Shown piece by piece: positions 55,507 through 64,000 of a DNA stretch of 64,000 bases. The stretch's first letter is position 1; each line of letters opens with the position of its first letter. The notes beneath the pieces are model-generated. The model was not told the origin of the DNA, ran no database searches, and worked only from the letters and a program-made list of their open reading frames with translations. This DNA is from Streptomyces spinosus (GTDB lineage Bacteria > Actinomycetota > Actinomycetes > Streptomycetales > Streptomycetaceae): NCBI RefSeq assembly GCF_020400655.1, contig NZ_JAINRC010000007.1, forward strand, positions 62,001 to 126,000. The letters are read 5' to 3'. Made by a program: the position numbers and the translations under genes.

Positions 55507-56544
55507 TCAGCGGAAGGTTCCGGTTCGGCCGAGTGCCTCCCACTCCGGGTCCGGCAAGGTGAGGAGCCGTTCGATCCGGGCCGGCGCGGGCAGGGGGCCG
55601 TGGTCTCCCGTCACCCGCAGCGCGGAGACCGCCGTGATGTGCCCCAGCCGGAGCGCCCGCGCCGTCGTGCCGCTCCTCAGCAGGCCCGCGAGGAAGCCCG
55701 CGGCGAAGGCGTCCCCGGCGCCCACCGGTTCGACCACCGCCGTCCGCAGCGCCGGCACGGTGTACACGCCGTGGTCGGTGACGGCGGTGGCGGCGCGGGC
55801 GCCGTCCTTGACCACGAGGACGCGGGGGTGCGGCAGCAGGTCCCGTACGCCGGTGACCGTCAGGTCCGCGCCCCACAGGCCCTGGGCCTCGTCGAGGCCG
55901 ACGAAGACGATGTCGGCCCGGTCGGCCAGCCGGCGCAGCACGGTGGCCGCGGTGCCGTCGGGCCACAGGGCGGGGCGGTGGTTGACGTCGAAGCTGACCG
56001 CGTGGGGGCGCGCGTCCACCGGAGTGGCCAGGGCCCTCGTGACCAGTTCCCGGCAGGAGGGCGACAGCGCCGGGGTGATGCCGGTCAGGTGCAGCAGGGC
56101 CGCCGAGCGCACGGGGTCCTCGTCCAGCAGGTCCGGGCCGAGGGCGGAAGCGGCCGAACCGGACCGGTAGTAGTGCACGCGCGTGCCGGTGGCGGAGGCC
56201 GGGCTCTTCACCAGCAGACCCGTGGGGTGGCGGGGGTCGGTGCGGACGTGCGAGACGTCGACGCCCGCGGCGGCCACCGTGGCGCGGACTCGCCTTCCCA
56301 GCGGGTCGTCGCCCAGCGCCGAGACCCAGGAGACCGGGACGCCGTGGTCGGCCAGGTACATGGCCACGTTGGACTCCGCGCCCGCCACCGACAGGCCCAG
56401 CCGTGCGGCCCGCTCCAGCGGTGCCGGCGGATCGGGCACCAAGGCCGCCATCGTCTCGCCGACGCAGACCACGTGCCCGGCGGCGGGGCGCCACGGCCGT
56501 CCCGTCGCGGTTTCCGTGCTGGTTTCCGTGCCGGGTCGGGTCAT
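55507..56544 (-). CDS. PfkB-family sugar kinase (2-keto-3-deoxygluconate/galactonate kinase type)
   Basis: A 345-residue ribokinase-fold kinase. Signature blocks are VVCVGETMAALVPD, the sugar-binding LSVAGAESNVAMYLADHG and the ATP-binding EPVGAGDAFAAGFLAGLL with the catalytic Asp. In this operon it should phosphorylate 2-keto-3-deoxygalactonate at C6. ATG at 56544 overlaps the lactonase stop by four bases and follows GGAAGGGA. It is the last gene of the galactonate operon. Confidence 0.9.
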   Translation of the reverse strand: MTRPGTETSTETATGRPWRPAAGHVVCVGETMAALVPDPPAPLERAARLGLSVAGAESNVAMYLADHGVPVSWVSALGDDPLGRRVRATVAAAGVDVSHVRTDPRHPTGLLVKSPASATGTRVHYYRSGSAASALGPDLLDEDPVRSAALLHLTGITPALSPSCRELVTRALATPVDARPHAVSFDVNHRPALWPDGTAATVLRRLADRADIVFVGLDEAQGLWGADLTVTGVRDLLPHPRVLVVKDGARAATAVTDHGVYTVPALRTAVVEPVGAGDAFAAGFLAGLLRSGTTARALRLGHITAVSALRVTGDHGPLPAPARIERLLTLPDPEWEALGRTGTFR

Positions 56545-57461
56545 GCGGGTTCCCTTCCGGATGTCTCGCCCCGGGCCTTGGCCGGTGTCGCCGGCCGGGC
56601 GGAGACGGTCGGCCGGTAGGAAGCGGCCGGGCTGCCCGGCACCTCGACCCGGACGCTGAACACGGCGCCGTCGTACGGCCCGGCCGGTTCGAGGCCCAGC
56701 CGGGCGGTGGTGACGTGCAGGACGTCTCCCTCCAGGCACACGCCGGCCGGGCGGCTCGCGGGCAGCCGCAGGGTGCGGTCCAGCCTGCCGTCGGGAAGGT
56801 GACGGCGTACCGTTCCACTGCCCCAGACGGCGATCCACACGGCGCCTTCCGCGTCGATCGCCATCCCGTCGGGGCTGCCGTCGTCCACGGTGACGAAGAC
56901 CTCGGGGGTGCCGAGCCGGGCGGTCCGCGGGTCGACCGGATAGCGGCGGACGACGCCCCGGGCGCTGTCGGCCAGGTACATCGAGCGCCCGTCCGGGGTG
57001 AACACCGGGCCGTTGGGCACGGTGAGGCCGTCCAGGACGCGTTCGACCGTGCCGTCGTGGTCGACGCGGTAGAGGGCGCCGGCGTCCTCGTCGGCGTCGT
57101 AGCCCATGCTGCCCGCCCAGAACCGGCCCGAGGGGTCGGCCACGGCGTCGTTCATGCGCCTGCGCGGTACGGAGCCGTCCTCGGGGCGGGCCAGCCAGCG
57201 GGTGGCGCCGTCGGGGTGCAGGAGGCAGACGCCGGTTCCCGCGGCCGCGATCCAGGTGCCCGGGAGGCCGGCCACCGGGGCGACCGCTCCCAGCGGAACC
57301 GGGAGGTGCGCGACGGTCCGCAGCGGGGCCGTGGGATCGTCCGGGGCCGCGAGGAGCCGGCCGGCGAGGAGGTCCACGAGGACGATGCCGTTACCGGTCC
57401 AGCGGATGCCCTCTCCGAGTTCGAGGCGGTCGGGGCGGCTGGGGCGGGGCTCCGCGGTCAC
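56541..57461 (-). CDS. SMP-30/gluconolactonase-type lactonase
   Basis: A 306-residue six-bladed beta-propeller: LGEGIRWTGNGIVLVDLLAGRLL (metal Glu), RRRMNDAVADPSGRFWAGSM, VPNGPVFTPDGRSMYLADS, and DGSPDGMAIDAEGAVWIAVWG contain the metal-binding Glu, Asn and Asp ligands. It should hydrolyse galactono- or other aldonolactone made by a sugar dehydrogenase. GTG at 57461 overlaps the aldolase stop by four bases, and its own stop overlaps the kinase start. Substrate is inferred from the operon. Confidence 0.9.
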   Translation of the reverse strand: MTAEPRPSRPDRLELGEGIRWTGNGIVLVDLLAGRLLAAPDDPTAPLRTVAHLPVPLGAVAPVAGLPGTWIAAAGTGVCLLHPDGATRWLARPEDGSVPRRRMNDAVADPSGRFWAGSMGYDADEDAGALYRVDHDGTVERVLDGLTVPNGPVFTPDGRSMYLADSARGVVRRYPVDPRTARLGTPEVFVTVDDGSPDGMAIDAEGAVWIAVWGSGTVRRHLPDGRLDRTLRLPASRPAGVCLEGDVLHVTTARLGLEPAGPYDGAVFSVRVEVPGSPAASYRPTVSARPATPAKARGETSGREPA

Positions 57462-58090
57462 GGCGCCACCTCCCGTACGACGGTGCGGAAGGTGCGGGCG
57501 CGGGTCCTGAGCGCTTCGAGGCTGCCGCCGTCGGCGGCGTCGCCGACGAGCGGGGAACCGACTCCGACCGCCGTCGCCCCCGCGGCGAGGCAGGCGCGGG
57601 CCACGGTCTCGTCGACTCCCCCCACGGGGACGAAGGCGGCGTCGGGGAACGGGCCGCGCAGGGCCTTCAGGTACGCCGCTCCCCCGGCCTGGGCGACCGG
57701 GAAGACCTTCAGCGCCTCCGCCCCCGTGCTCCGGGCGGCGATGACGTCGGTCGGGGTGAACACACCGGCGAGCACCGGCAGGCCCAGGCCGTGTGCCGCG
57801 GGCACGGCTTCGCCCAGGCCGGGTGTGACCACGAACGTCGCCCCCGCCCGGTGGGCGGCACGCGCGTCGTCGGCGGTCAGGACCGTGCCGGCGCCCAGCG
57901 GGTGGTCGGGACCGAGGAGTTCCCGGGCCCGCGCGATGACGGTGAGGGCGTCCGTGCCGGTGAGCGACACCTCGACGAGGTCGACGCCCTCCTCGGCCAG
58001 GGTCAGTACGGTGCGCAGCGCGGCGTCGGCGTCACGTCCACGGACGATGGCCAGCAGCCGGTGGGCCGAGAGGGCGGCGGGCAGATCCAC
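57458..58090 (-). CDS. 2-dehydro-3-deoxy-6-phosphogalactonate/gluconate aldolase
   Basis: A 210-residue class I aldolase. Conserved motifs are LLAIVRGRDADAAL, LVEVSLTGTDAL, LGAGTVLTADDAR and the Schiff-base Lys in ALKVFPVAQAGGAAYLKAL, with GGVDETVARACLAAGA. It splits the 6-phosphorylated keto-deoxy acid into pyruvate and glyceraldehyde 3-phosphate. The GTG start at 58090 follows AAGGAG; its stop overlaps the lactonase GTG (GTGA). Confidence 0.92.
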   Translation of the reverse strand: MDLPAALSAHRLLAIVRGRDADAALRTVLTLAEEGVDLVEVSLTGTDALTVIARARELLGPDHPLGAGTVLTADDARAAHRAGATFVVTPGLGEAVPAAHGLGLPVLAGVFTPTDVIAARSTGAEALKVFPVAQAGGAAYLKALRGPFPDAAFVPVGGVDETVARACLAAGATAVGVGSPLVGDAADGGSLEALRTRARTFRTVVREVAP

Positions 58091-58113
58091 GAACCGGTCT
58101 CCTTGCTGGGGGT

Positions 58114-58980
58114 TCAGGGGCAGCGGCAGGCGGTGGTGAGCGTCAGTCGCCAGTGCGCCTCTCCGGTGGCGGGCACCTCGGCGGCGTCGCCGGGGCCGGC
58201 GTCGGCGAGGTCGAAGACACGGCCGAGCATCGGCTCGACGCCCGTGCTGCGGTAGGGGTTGGCCTCGGGGAAGCCGCCGAGGTTGCGCCACAGGGCGACC
58301 GACACGGGTTGCCCGGCTCCGCACCGGCGGCCCTCGGAGCGGGCGGCCACGGTGTCCGCGGCCACCCGCACGCTCAGGGACAGCCGGTCGCGGCCGTCGT
58401 GCACACAGCACACATGTGTGTCCACGACGGCTCCCACCGCTGTGCCGTCGTCGGGGCCGAGCCGTTCGAGGGCCAGTCCGCGCGGGGCGGGCCAGGCACC
58501 TTCGAGCCAGGGCGCGCCTGCGGGCCACGGCTCCGCCAGCAGGGGGGCGGCCTCGGGGAACAGGCGGGTGGTCGCGCCGGCGGTCATGTGGACGGTGGCG
58601 TGCTCCGAGAGGTCGAGCAGGGCGTGGGCCGCCCAGAGGAAGCGGAAGCCCGGTTCGGCGGCCAGCGTGTAGTCGGCCACCACGCCGTCGGGTGTGGCAC
58701 GGACGGTACGGGTCAGGGTGAAGGCGTCGCAGCGCACCCGCTCGGTGTCGCCGTCCCGGGTCCACGGGCGGGACCAGGCGTCGCCGTGGTCGGGGCGGCC
58801 ACGGACGGTGGGCACGCACTCCTCCAGTCCCCCGGCGTCGACGAACGCGTCACCGGGCAGGGCCGTGTCCCGTTCCGGTGCGGGGCGGTGCCAGAGCCAT
58901 TCGCGGCCGTGCGCGCGCAGCGAGGTCCAACGGCCGCCGTGGGCGGGGTCGGTGACGACGTCGAGCACGCGGTTCACCAT
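58114..58980 (-). CDS. Aldose 1-epimerase-like (mutarotase) protein
   Basis: A 288-residue beta-sandwich protein of the galactose mutarotase superfamily: WTSLRAHGREWLWHRP, FVDAGGLEECVPTVRG, YTLAAEPGFRFLWAAHALLDL and WRNLGGFPEANPYRSTGVEPM. It should interconvert alpha and beta anomers of the sugar so that the dehydrogenase has its substrate. The usual catalytic Glu is not clearly placed. Start at 58980 overlaps the dehydratase stop by 7 bases. It ends 24 bases before the aldolase start. Confidence 0.78.
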   Translation of the reverse strand: MVNRVLDVVTDPAHGGRWTSLRAHGREWLWHRPAPERDTALPGDAFVDAGGLEECVPTVRGRPDHGDAWSRPWTRDGDTERVRCDAFTLTRTVRATPDGVVADYTLAAEPGFRFLWAAHALLDLSEHATVHMTAGATTRLFPEAAPLLAEPWPAGAPWLEGAWPAPRGLALERLGPDDGTAVGAVVDTHVCCVHDGRDRLSLSVRVAADTVAARSEGRRCGAGQPVSVALWRNLGGFPEANPYRSTGVEPMLGRVFDLADAGPGDAAEVPATGEAHWRLTLTTACRCP

Positions 58981-60119
58981 TCCGCGAACGAGCCGTCGGG
59001 GTGCCGCCACACGGGGTTGCGCCAGGCGTGCCCGCCGCGGTCCGCCGCGCGTACGGCCGCCTCGTCCAGGGTGATGCCCAGGCCGGGGGCGTCGTTGCGG
59101 AGGGCGTGACCGGCGACGAACCGGAACGGTTCGGGGTCGGCGAGGTAGGAGAGGAGGTCGGCGTCCTTGTTGTAGTGGATGCCGCGACTCTGCTCCTGGA
59201 TCAGGAAGTTCGGGGTGGCGAAGGCGATCTGGAGGCTCGCGGCGAGGGCGATGGGGCCGAGGGGGCAGTGCGGGGCGAGCTGGGCGCCGAAGGTGTCGGC
59301 GAGGGCGGCGATCCGGTGCACCTCGGAGATGCCGCCCGCGTGGGACAGGTCGGGCTGGGCGACGGCGATCCCCGCGGTGAGGGCGGGCAGGAAGTCGCCT
59401 CGGGAGTAGAGGCGTTCGCCGGTGGCCAGCGGCACCGCACTCGCGGTGACCAGGCCGGGCAGGAGGTGGTTGTGCTCGGGGAGGACCGGCTCCTCCACGA
59501 ACAGCGGGTGCAGGGGGGCGAGTTCGGCCAGGGCGCGGCGGGCGCCGGCGGCGGTGAAGCGGCCGTGGAAGTCGACGGCGACGTCCCGGTCGGGGCCGAG
59601 CACCTCGCGGGCCGCCGCCACCCGGGCCACGACGGCCGCCGTCTCGGCCGGGGTGGTGATCGGCGAGGTGGCCCCGGCGGCGTTCATCTTCACCGCCGTG
59701 AAACCGGCCTCCACCTGGGCCGCTATCTGGTCGGTCAGCTCGGCGGGCTCGTCGCCGCCGACCCAGGCGTAGACCCGGACGCGCTCGCGTACGGGGCCGC
59801 CGAGCAGGGCGTGCACCGGTGCGCCGTAGGTCTTGCCCGCGATGTCCCACAGGGCTTGGTCGAGGCCGGCGACCGCGCTGGACAGCACGGGGCCGCCGCG
59901 GTAGAAGCCGCCCTTGGTGCCCACCTGCCAGTGGTCCTCGATGCGCAGGGGGTCCTTCCCGAGGAGCTGTTCGGCGAGGACGTCGACGGCGGCACGGACC
60001 ACTTCGGCGCGTCCCTCCACGACGGGTTCGCCCCAGCCGACCACGCCGTCGTCGGTCTCGATCCGGCAGAACAGCCAGCGCGGCGGTACCAGGAACGTCT
60101 CAATGCGGGCGATCTTCAC
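58974..60119 (-). CDS. dgoD: D-galactonate dehydratase (mandelate racemase/enolase superfamily)
   Basis: A 381-residue enolase-superfamily enzyme close to DgoD. Motifs: GKTYGAPVHALLGGPVRERV, metal Asp in DVAVDFHGR, Glu in LFVEEPVLPEHN, TGERLYSR with the Glu ligand, AQPDLSHAGGISEVHRI and the C-terminal PHCPLGPIALAA. It dehydrates D-galactonate to 2-keto-3-deoxygalactonate. The GTG at 60119 overlaps the GntR stop (GTGA). The next genes give lactonase, kinase and aldolase functions. Confidence 0.92.
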   Translation of the reverse strand: MKIARIETFLVPPRWLFCRIETDDGVVGWGEPVVEGRAEVVRAAVDVLAEQLLGKDPLRIEDHWQVGTKGGFYRGGPVLSSAVAGLDQALWDIAGKTYGAPVHALLGGPVRERVRVYAWVGGDEPAELTDQIAAQVEAGFTAVKMNAAGATSPITTPAETAAVVARVAAAREVLGPDRDVAVDFHGRFTAAGARRALAELAPLHPLFVEEPVLPEHNHLLPGLVTASAVPLATGERLYSRGDFLPALTAGIAVAQPDLSHAGGISEVHRIAALADTFGAQLAPHCPLGPIALAASLQIAFATPNFLIQEQSRGIHYNKDADLLSYLADPEPFRFVAGHALRNDAPGLGITLDEAAVRAADRGGHAWRNPVWRHPDGSFAEW

Positions 60120-60853
60120 TTGCCGCCGGTGCCTTTCGTGTCGTCGGGCCCGTCGACCCGGTCCAGGTCGCGCCCGGCCTGTTCGAGCAGGGCGTGCATG
60201 GCGGCCTCGGCGGCCCGCGGGTCACGGTCGCGTACGGCGTCCAGGACGGCGCGGTGGGCGGGGACCGGGTCCTCGCCGTGCGGGGAGCTGTGGACCAGGC
60301 GGTCTCGGTGGGCGAGGCCGGACTCGATCACCATCTCCATGCGTTCCAGCAGCTCGTTGTGGGTGGCGGCGAGCAGGGCGCGGTGGAAGGCGAGGTCGGC
60401 CTCGACGGCGTGGCCGGGGTCGGTGCCGTGCTCCCCCATGGCCGCGAGTGCGGCGCCGAGGGCCGCCAGGTCGTCGTCGGTGCGGCGCGCGGCGGCGAGG
60501 CGGACGGCGGCCGGCTCGATGATGGCACGCACCTCGGCGAGGTTGCGTAGCAGCGCCCGGTCGGTCTCGCCGGCGCCGCCGCCCTCGAACTGCCAGCGCA
60601 GGACGTCGGCGTCGAGGAGGTTCCAGTCCGCGCGGGCCCGGACGAAGGTGCCGCGCTTCTGCCGGGCGTCGACCATGCCCTTGGCGGCCAGGACCTTCAG
60701 GGACTCGCGCAGGGCGGTGAGGCTGACGTCCAGTTCGCTCTGCAGCGTCACCAGGTCGAGCGTGGCACCCTCGGGGATCTCGCCGCCCAGGATGCGGCGG
60801 GCCAGCGCCTCCACCGTCTGGCCGTGCACGCCGCGGCGGGCGTAGGGCGTCAT
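60116..60853 (-). CDS. GntR/FadR-family regulator of the galactonate operon
   Basis: A 245-residue regulator. N-terminal winged helix (LARRILGGEIPEGATLDLVTLQSELDVSLTALRESL) and a FadR-type FCD effector domain (LLRNLAEVRAIIEPAAVRLAA, DLAFHRALLAATHNELL) whose Asp/His residues bind a metal and an acid. It probably represses the operon and is relieved by galactonate or a keto-deoxy acid. ATG at 60853 follows GAAAGG; the earlier start at 60937 adds 28 unconserved residues. Confidence 0.9.
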   Translation of the reverse strand: MTPYARRGVHGQTVEALARRILGGEIPEGATLDLVTLQSELDVSLTALRESLKVLAAKGMVDARQKRGTFVRARADWNLLDADVLRWQFEGGGAGETDRALLRNLAEVRAIIEPAAVRLAAARRTDDDLAALGAALAAMGEHGTDPGHAVEADLAFHRALLAATHNELLERMEMVIESGLAHRDRLVHSSPHGEDPVPAHRAVLDAVRDRDPRAAEAAMHALLEQAGRDLDRVDGPDDTKGTGGK

Positions 60854-60962
60854 GTCGTACAGCCTTTCTCTCGGGATGCGCAGGGGCCGGACGGATCCGG
60901 ATGCGCGCGTGTCGGACGAGTATGGCCGGGTGCGCACGGGTCGCGTGTTCGGACGGCGGTGG

Positions 60963-61733
60963 TCATGCGGACGCCTTGGTGACGCTCCAGCCCCCGTCGA
61001 CGACGAGGTGCGCGCCGGTGATGAAGGAGGCCTCGTCGGCGCCGAGGAAGGCGATGGCCGCGGCGATCTCCCCAGGGGTGCCGAAGCGGCGGACGGCGGT
61101 CGCGGCGACGCTCAGCTCGCGTTCCCCGGGCGGCACCCGGTCCCAGGCCGCCGTCAGCACCGGTCCCGGCAGGACGGCGTTGACCCGCACCTCGGGGCCG
61201 TACTCGACGGCGAGTTGGCCGCACAGGGAGAGCAGCGCGCCCTTGGAGGCCGCGTAGGCGGGATGGCCGGGGATGCCCGCGTGGGCGTGCACGGAGGAGG
61301 TGAGCACGACCGCTCCCCGGCGCGAGCGCAGGTCGGGCAGGACGGCCCGGAAGCCGAGGAAGGCGGCGGTGACGTTGACGGACAGCTGCCGCTGCCAGGA
61401 GGCGAGGGTCATCTCGTGGGCCGGGGTGACGTCGACGGTGTAGGCGTTGCTGACCAGTACGTCGACGGGCCCGTAGGCGTGGGCGGCGGAGACGATCCGC
61501 TGCCAGTCCCGTTCGGCCGAGACGTCGGCGGGCACGAAGCGGGCCCGGCCGCCGTCCCGGGTGATGCGTGCGGCCACGGCCTCGCCGGGTTCCTCGGCGA
61601 TGTCGGCGAGGATCACGGCGGCGCCCTCCTGGGCGAGGCGTTCGGCGGTGGCGGCCCCGATGCCGGAGGCGGCTCCGGTGATCACGGCCGTGCGGCCGGT
61701 GAAGCGGGCGCCGTGCCGTCGTGCGGGATCCAT
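60963..61733 (-). CDS. Short-chain dehydrogenase/reductase, candidate galactose 1-dehydrogenase
   Basis: A 256-residue SDR: TAVITGAASGIGAATAERLA, catalytic SSVHAHAGIPGHPAYAASKGA (Ser, Tyr and Lys) and PGPVLTAAW. Sequence does not tell the substrate, but in a galactoside operon that lacks Leloir enzymes an NAD(P)-dependent oxidation of galactose to the lactone is the missing step. ATG at 61733 is preceded by AAGGAG at 10 bases. It lies 109 bases upstream of the GntR gene on the same strand. Confidence 0.85.
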   Translation of the reverse strand: MDPARRHGARFTGRTAVITGAASGIGAATAERLAQEGAAVILADIAEEPGEAVAARITRDGGRARFVPADVSAERDWQRIVSAAHAYGPVDVLVSNAYTVDVTPAHEMTLASWQRQLSVNVTAAFLGFRAVLPDLRSRRGAVVLTSSVHAHAGIPGHPAYAASKGALLSLCGQLAVEYGPEVRVNAVLPGPVLTAAWDRVPPGERELSVAATAVRRFGTPGEIAAAIAFLGADEASFITGAHLVVDGGWSVTKASA

Positions 61734-61781
61734 GGGGCGGGGCTCCTTCTCGTCTGGGTGGCTTGCGGCGTGCGGGTGCGG

Positions 61782-63881
61782 CTACCGCCGGGTCAGTACG
61801 ACCAGGTCGGCGTCGTGGCCGGCGGTCCACGCGCAGGGCAGCCCGTAGTGCAGCAGATGGGCGCCGCTGTACGTGGTCGCGGTGGCGGCGTCCCGGTAGG
61901 CCGCCGTGGGGTCCAGACCGCGCAGCCGCAGCCGGGCGGGGCGGCCCGGCACGAGCGGGGCGCCGTCGAGCGGGCCGGTGCTGAAGGCGGCGACGACGGT
62001 ACGGCGTCCGTCGGGCGCGTCGTACTGCACTCCGCAGGTGGCGTCCTCGGGCGAGCCGAGCAGGCGGGCGTCGCCGTGGTGGACGACGTCCCGCACCTCC
62101 TTGTACCGGATGATCCACCCGGCCGCCTCGGCGCGCTGCTCCGGCGTCCAGGCCCGCAGGTCGGCGCCGATGCCGAGGACGCCGCACATGGCGGTGACGA
62201 ACCGGAAGGCGAGGCTGCGCGGGCGGGGGTCGAAGACGCCGGGGGCGTCGGTGACCCAGGAGCTCATCACGTGCGGCGCGTGGGCGTGCAGGAAGCCGTA
62301 CTGGACGCGGAGCCGGTCCAGGGGCGCGGTGTTGTCGCTGGGCCAGACGACGTCGGTGCGTGCGAGGGTGGCGTGCTCGATCCGGCCGCCGCCGCCCGCG
62401 CAGCCCTCGACGGTGACGTGGGGGTGCGCGGTGCGCAGGTGGTCCAGGACGCGGAGGTAGCCGTGGACGTGCTCGGCGTCCAGGTCCAGCCGGTCCGCGG
62501 GCCCGGCGCCCGGACGTCCGCGCTCGGTCGGCGGGCGGTTCATGTCCCACTTCAGGTAGTCGACGGCGTGCGCGGTCAGCAGCCGGTCGAGGGTGGCGAG
62601 GACGAAGTCCTGCACGTCGGGGCGGCCGAGGTCGAGCAGGAGCTGGTTGCGTACGCGGCGGGCCGGGCGGCCCTCGATCCGGTAGACCCACTCCGGGTGT
62701 TCGGCGTACAGGCGGCTGCCGGGGCTGACCGCCTCCGGTTCGATCCACAGGCCGAGGTCGAGCCCGAGGGCGCGGACGTCGTCGGCGAACCGGTCGAAGC
62801 CGTGCGGGAAGGCCGCCGGGTCGGGGTGCCAGTCGCCCAGTCCGCCGGTGTCGTCGGCCCGTCCGGTGAACCAGCCGTCGTCCACCACGAACAGCTCGGC
62901 GCCGAGGTCGGCCGCCGCCTTGGCCAGTTCCAGCTGGCTGTCGGCGTCGACGTCGAAGCCGGTGGCCTCCCAGGAGTTGTACAGGACCTTGCGGGGGCGG
63001 TGCAGGCGTTCGCCGGCGAGGCGGCGCTCGTAGCGGTGCCAGACGCGGGAGAGTCCGTCGAGTCCGTCCGGGCTGAAGGCGCAGGCGAGGCGGGGGGTGG
63101 TCAGGGTGTCGCCGGGGGCCAGGTGTACCGCGCCCTCGTGCGGTACGCGGCCGGCGCGGACGCGTACGGCGCCGCCGGGCTCGGCCTGTGCGGTGATGTG
63201 CCAGTTGCCGGGCCATTCCAGGGCGATGCCGTAGGCGGGGGCGGGAGCGTCGTGCGGGGCCGAAGCGTCCTGGACGGCGAGCCAGGGCGCGTACGCGTGA
63301 CCGGGCACGCCCTGGGTGCTGCCGATGGCGAAGGTGCCCCGGGCCAGGTCGAGTCGCGTGTGCTGGAACTCCTGCGACCACTGGCCGCTCAGGTACGTCA
63401 GCCGGGCGGCGGTGGTGACCGGGATGTTCACGGCGGCGGAGTCCAGCCGCTCCAGGCGCAGTTCCTCCTCGCCGGTGCAGGTCAGTTCGGTCCAGCGGTG
63501 CAGGACGTCGGTGCCGGGCACGGTGGCGTAGCACAGGGTGGTGCGCAGGCCGAGGACGGCGTCGGTGAAGGTGAGCCGGAGCGTGCCGGGCTCCTCACGG
63601 GCGTCCTCGAAGCTCCACCACACGCCGCGCTCGGCGCCGGGCCGGGCGGCGACGAGGTCGGCTCCGGCGAACGGGCGCAGTCCGTGGGGGACGTATTCCG
63701 CGGGGGCGGCGTCGGCCGGGGTGACGAAGTGGGTGCGGTGGGACCAGTCCAGTGCCGGCGGCCCGTTCTCCACGCCGTGCGGTCCCCACGCGTGGAGTTC
63801 CGCCCAGGGGCCGTCCGGGGAGAGCCGGACGGTGTAGCCGGTGTGCTCGGTGCGCAGCGTCCAGCGCTGGTGCGGGGTCAC
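61782..63881 (-). CDS. GH36 alpha-galactosidase
   Basis: A 699-residue family 36 hydrolase. Motifs are VLYNSWEATGFDVD, FVVDDGWFTGR, the nucleophile in VDYLKWDMNRPP, VEGCAGGGGR and the acid/base in MSSWVTDAPG. It cleaves terminal alpha-galactose from melibiose- or raffinose-type sugars. No signal peptide, so it acts after import. GTG at 63881 begins just after the permease stop (63883), giving a tightly coupled operon. Length matches bacterial GH36 enzymes. Confidence 0.92.
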   Translation of the reverse strand: MTPHQRWTLRTEHTGYTVRLSPDGPWAELHAWGPHGVENGPPALDWSHRTHFVTPADAAPAEYVPHGLRPFAGADLVAARPGAERGVWWSFEDAREEPGTLRLTFTDAVLGLRTTLCYATVPGTDVLHRWTELTCTGEEELRLERLDSAAVNIPVTTAARLTYLSGQWSQEFQHTRLDLARGTFAIGSTQGVPGHAYAPWLAVQDASAPHDAPAPAYGIALEWPGNWHITAQAEPGGAVRVRAGRVPHEGAVHLAPGDTLTTPRLACAFSPDGLDGLSRVWHRYERRLAGERLHRPRKVLYNSWEATGFDVDADSQLELAKAAADLGAELFVVDDGWFTGRADDTGGLGDWHPDPAAFPHGFDRFADDVRALGLDLGLWIEPEAVSPGSRLYAEHPEWVYRIEGRPARRVRNQLLLDLGRPDVQDFVLATLDRLLTAHAVDYLKWDMNRPPTERGRPGAGPADRLDLDAEHVHGYLRVLDHLRTAHPHVTVEGCAGGGGRIEHATLARTDVVWPSDNTAPLDRLRVQYGFLHAHAPHVMSSWVTDAPGVFDPRPRSLAFRFVTAMCGVLGIGADLRAWTPEQRAEAAGWIIRYKEVRDVVHHGDARLLGSPEDATCGVQYDAPDGRRTVVAAFSTGPLDGAPLVPGRPARLRLRGLDPTAAYRDAATATTYSGAHLLHYGLPCAWTAGHDADLVVLTRR

Positions 63882-63882
63882 T

Positions 63883-64000
63883 TCACTGCTCCGAGGTTGA
63901 GGCCGGCCACGAAGTGGCGCTGGAAGCGGAGGAAGACGGCCACCGTGGGCGCGGCGGCGATGACGGACCCGGCGGCGATCACGTTCCACATGGACACGTA
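63883..64000 (-). CDS. C-terminus of a sugar ABC transporter permease (partial)
   Basis: The window ends inside this gene. The last 39 codons read YVSMWNVIAAGSVIAAAPTV, AVFLRFQRHFVAGLNLGAVK, with the conserved end of MalG-type permeases (F-QR-F-xGLxxGAVK). It is the upstream gene of the alpha-galactosidase and probably the importer of its substrate; the rest of the transporter lies beyond 64000. Confidence 0.85.

Noticed and set aside
60850-63534. 894-codon minus-strand frame over the alpha-galactosidase and SDR genes
   Set aside because: Arg/Pro/Gly-rich translation in the wrong frame of two recognisable genes.

Overview
The window is very GC-rich, with GTG and TTG starts, purine-rich Shine-Dalgarno sequences, many 4-base start/stop overlaps and families typical of Streptomyces: several SpoIIE-type phosphatases, isorenieratene crt genes, sugar ABC transporters without their own ATPase, and DksA-like zinc proteins. 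I read it as a stretch of a Streptomyces chromosome, probably an accessory or arm region, because specialised-metabolism genes, catabolic operons and gene relics alternate with few housekeeping genes. I see no tRNA, rRNA, CRISPR array, insertion sequence or phage gene.

Layout. 1-1516: start of a SnoaL-like gene and a PAS/PP2C phosphatase. 1600-4252: a compact lasso-peptide locus on the minus strand. It has a promoter, a 38-residue precursor gene too short for usual gene callers, a fused RRE-protease (B) and a macrolactam synthetase (C), but no exporter. 4535-7807: a SecDF fusion and a secreted Gly/Pro-repeat protein. 7882-12200: a NarL-type two-component pair facing two DksA/TraR zinc-finger proteins, an MreB-like actin-fold protein and an Rv1733c-like membrane protein, a set that resembles hypoxia or dormancy islands. 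12355-14700: small conserved genes. 14843-18403: crtY-crtT-crtU, the ring-cyclising and aromatising half of the isorenieratene pathway, beside a decayed pseudogene. 19565-22570: an AlkD-like DNA repair protein, a TmrB-like ATPase and a type III polyketide synthase. 22653-29191: a multidomain phosphatase, a GNAT protein, a MerR-HEAT regulator in operon with a HEAT protein under a classic MerR promoter, an FMN reductase and a VOC protein. 29370-31555: diaminopropionate ammonia-lyase, a LysE relic and a LysR regulator.

31606-41851: a LacI-controlled glycan locus with binding protein, two permeases, GH38 alpha-mannosidase and GH2 beta-galactosidase. 42303-45181: a membrane PP2C phosphatase translationally coupled to a membrane pseudophosphatase that carries an intact anti-sigma-type ATPase domain. 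45608-52877: an oxidative cluster (flavin monooxygenase-like protein, FMN hydroxyacid oxidase, membrane P450, cation/proton antiporter) divergent from an acyl-AMP ligase across a promoter with a Crp-like site. 52918-55365: an acetyltransferase, relics of a 2-hydroxyacid dehydrogenase and a P450. 55507-64000: a minus-strand galactoside operon (ABC permease, GH36 alpha-galactosidase, SDR, GntR regulator, galactonate dehydratase, mutarotase, KDPGal aldolase, lactonase, KDG-type kinase) that can be read as a full De Ley-Doudoroff route from galactosides to pyruvate and glyceraldehyde 3-phosphate.

The strongest candidates for something new are the lasso precursor and its minimal locus, the MerR-HEAT pair, the pseudophosphatase/kinase partner, and the oxidative cluster.
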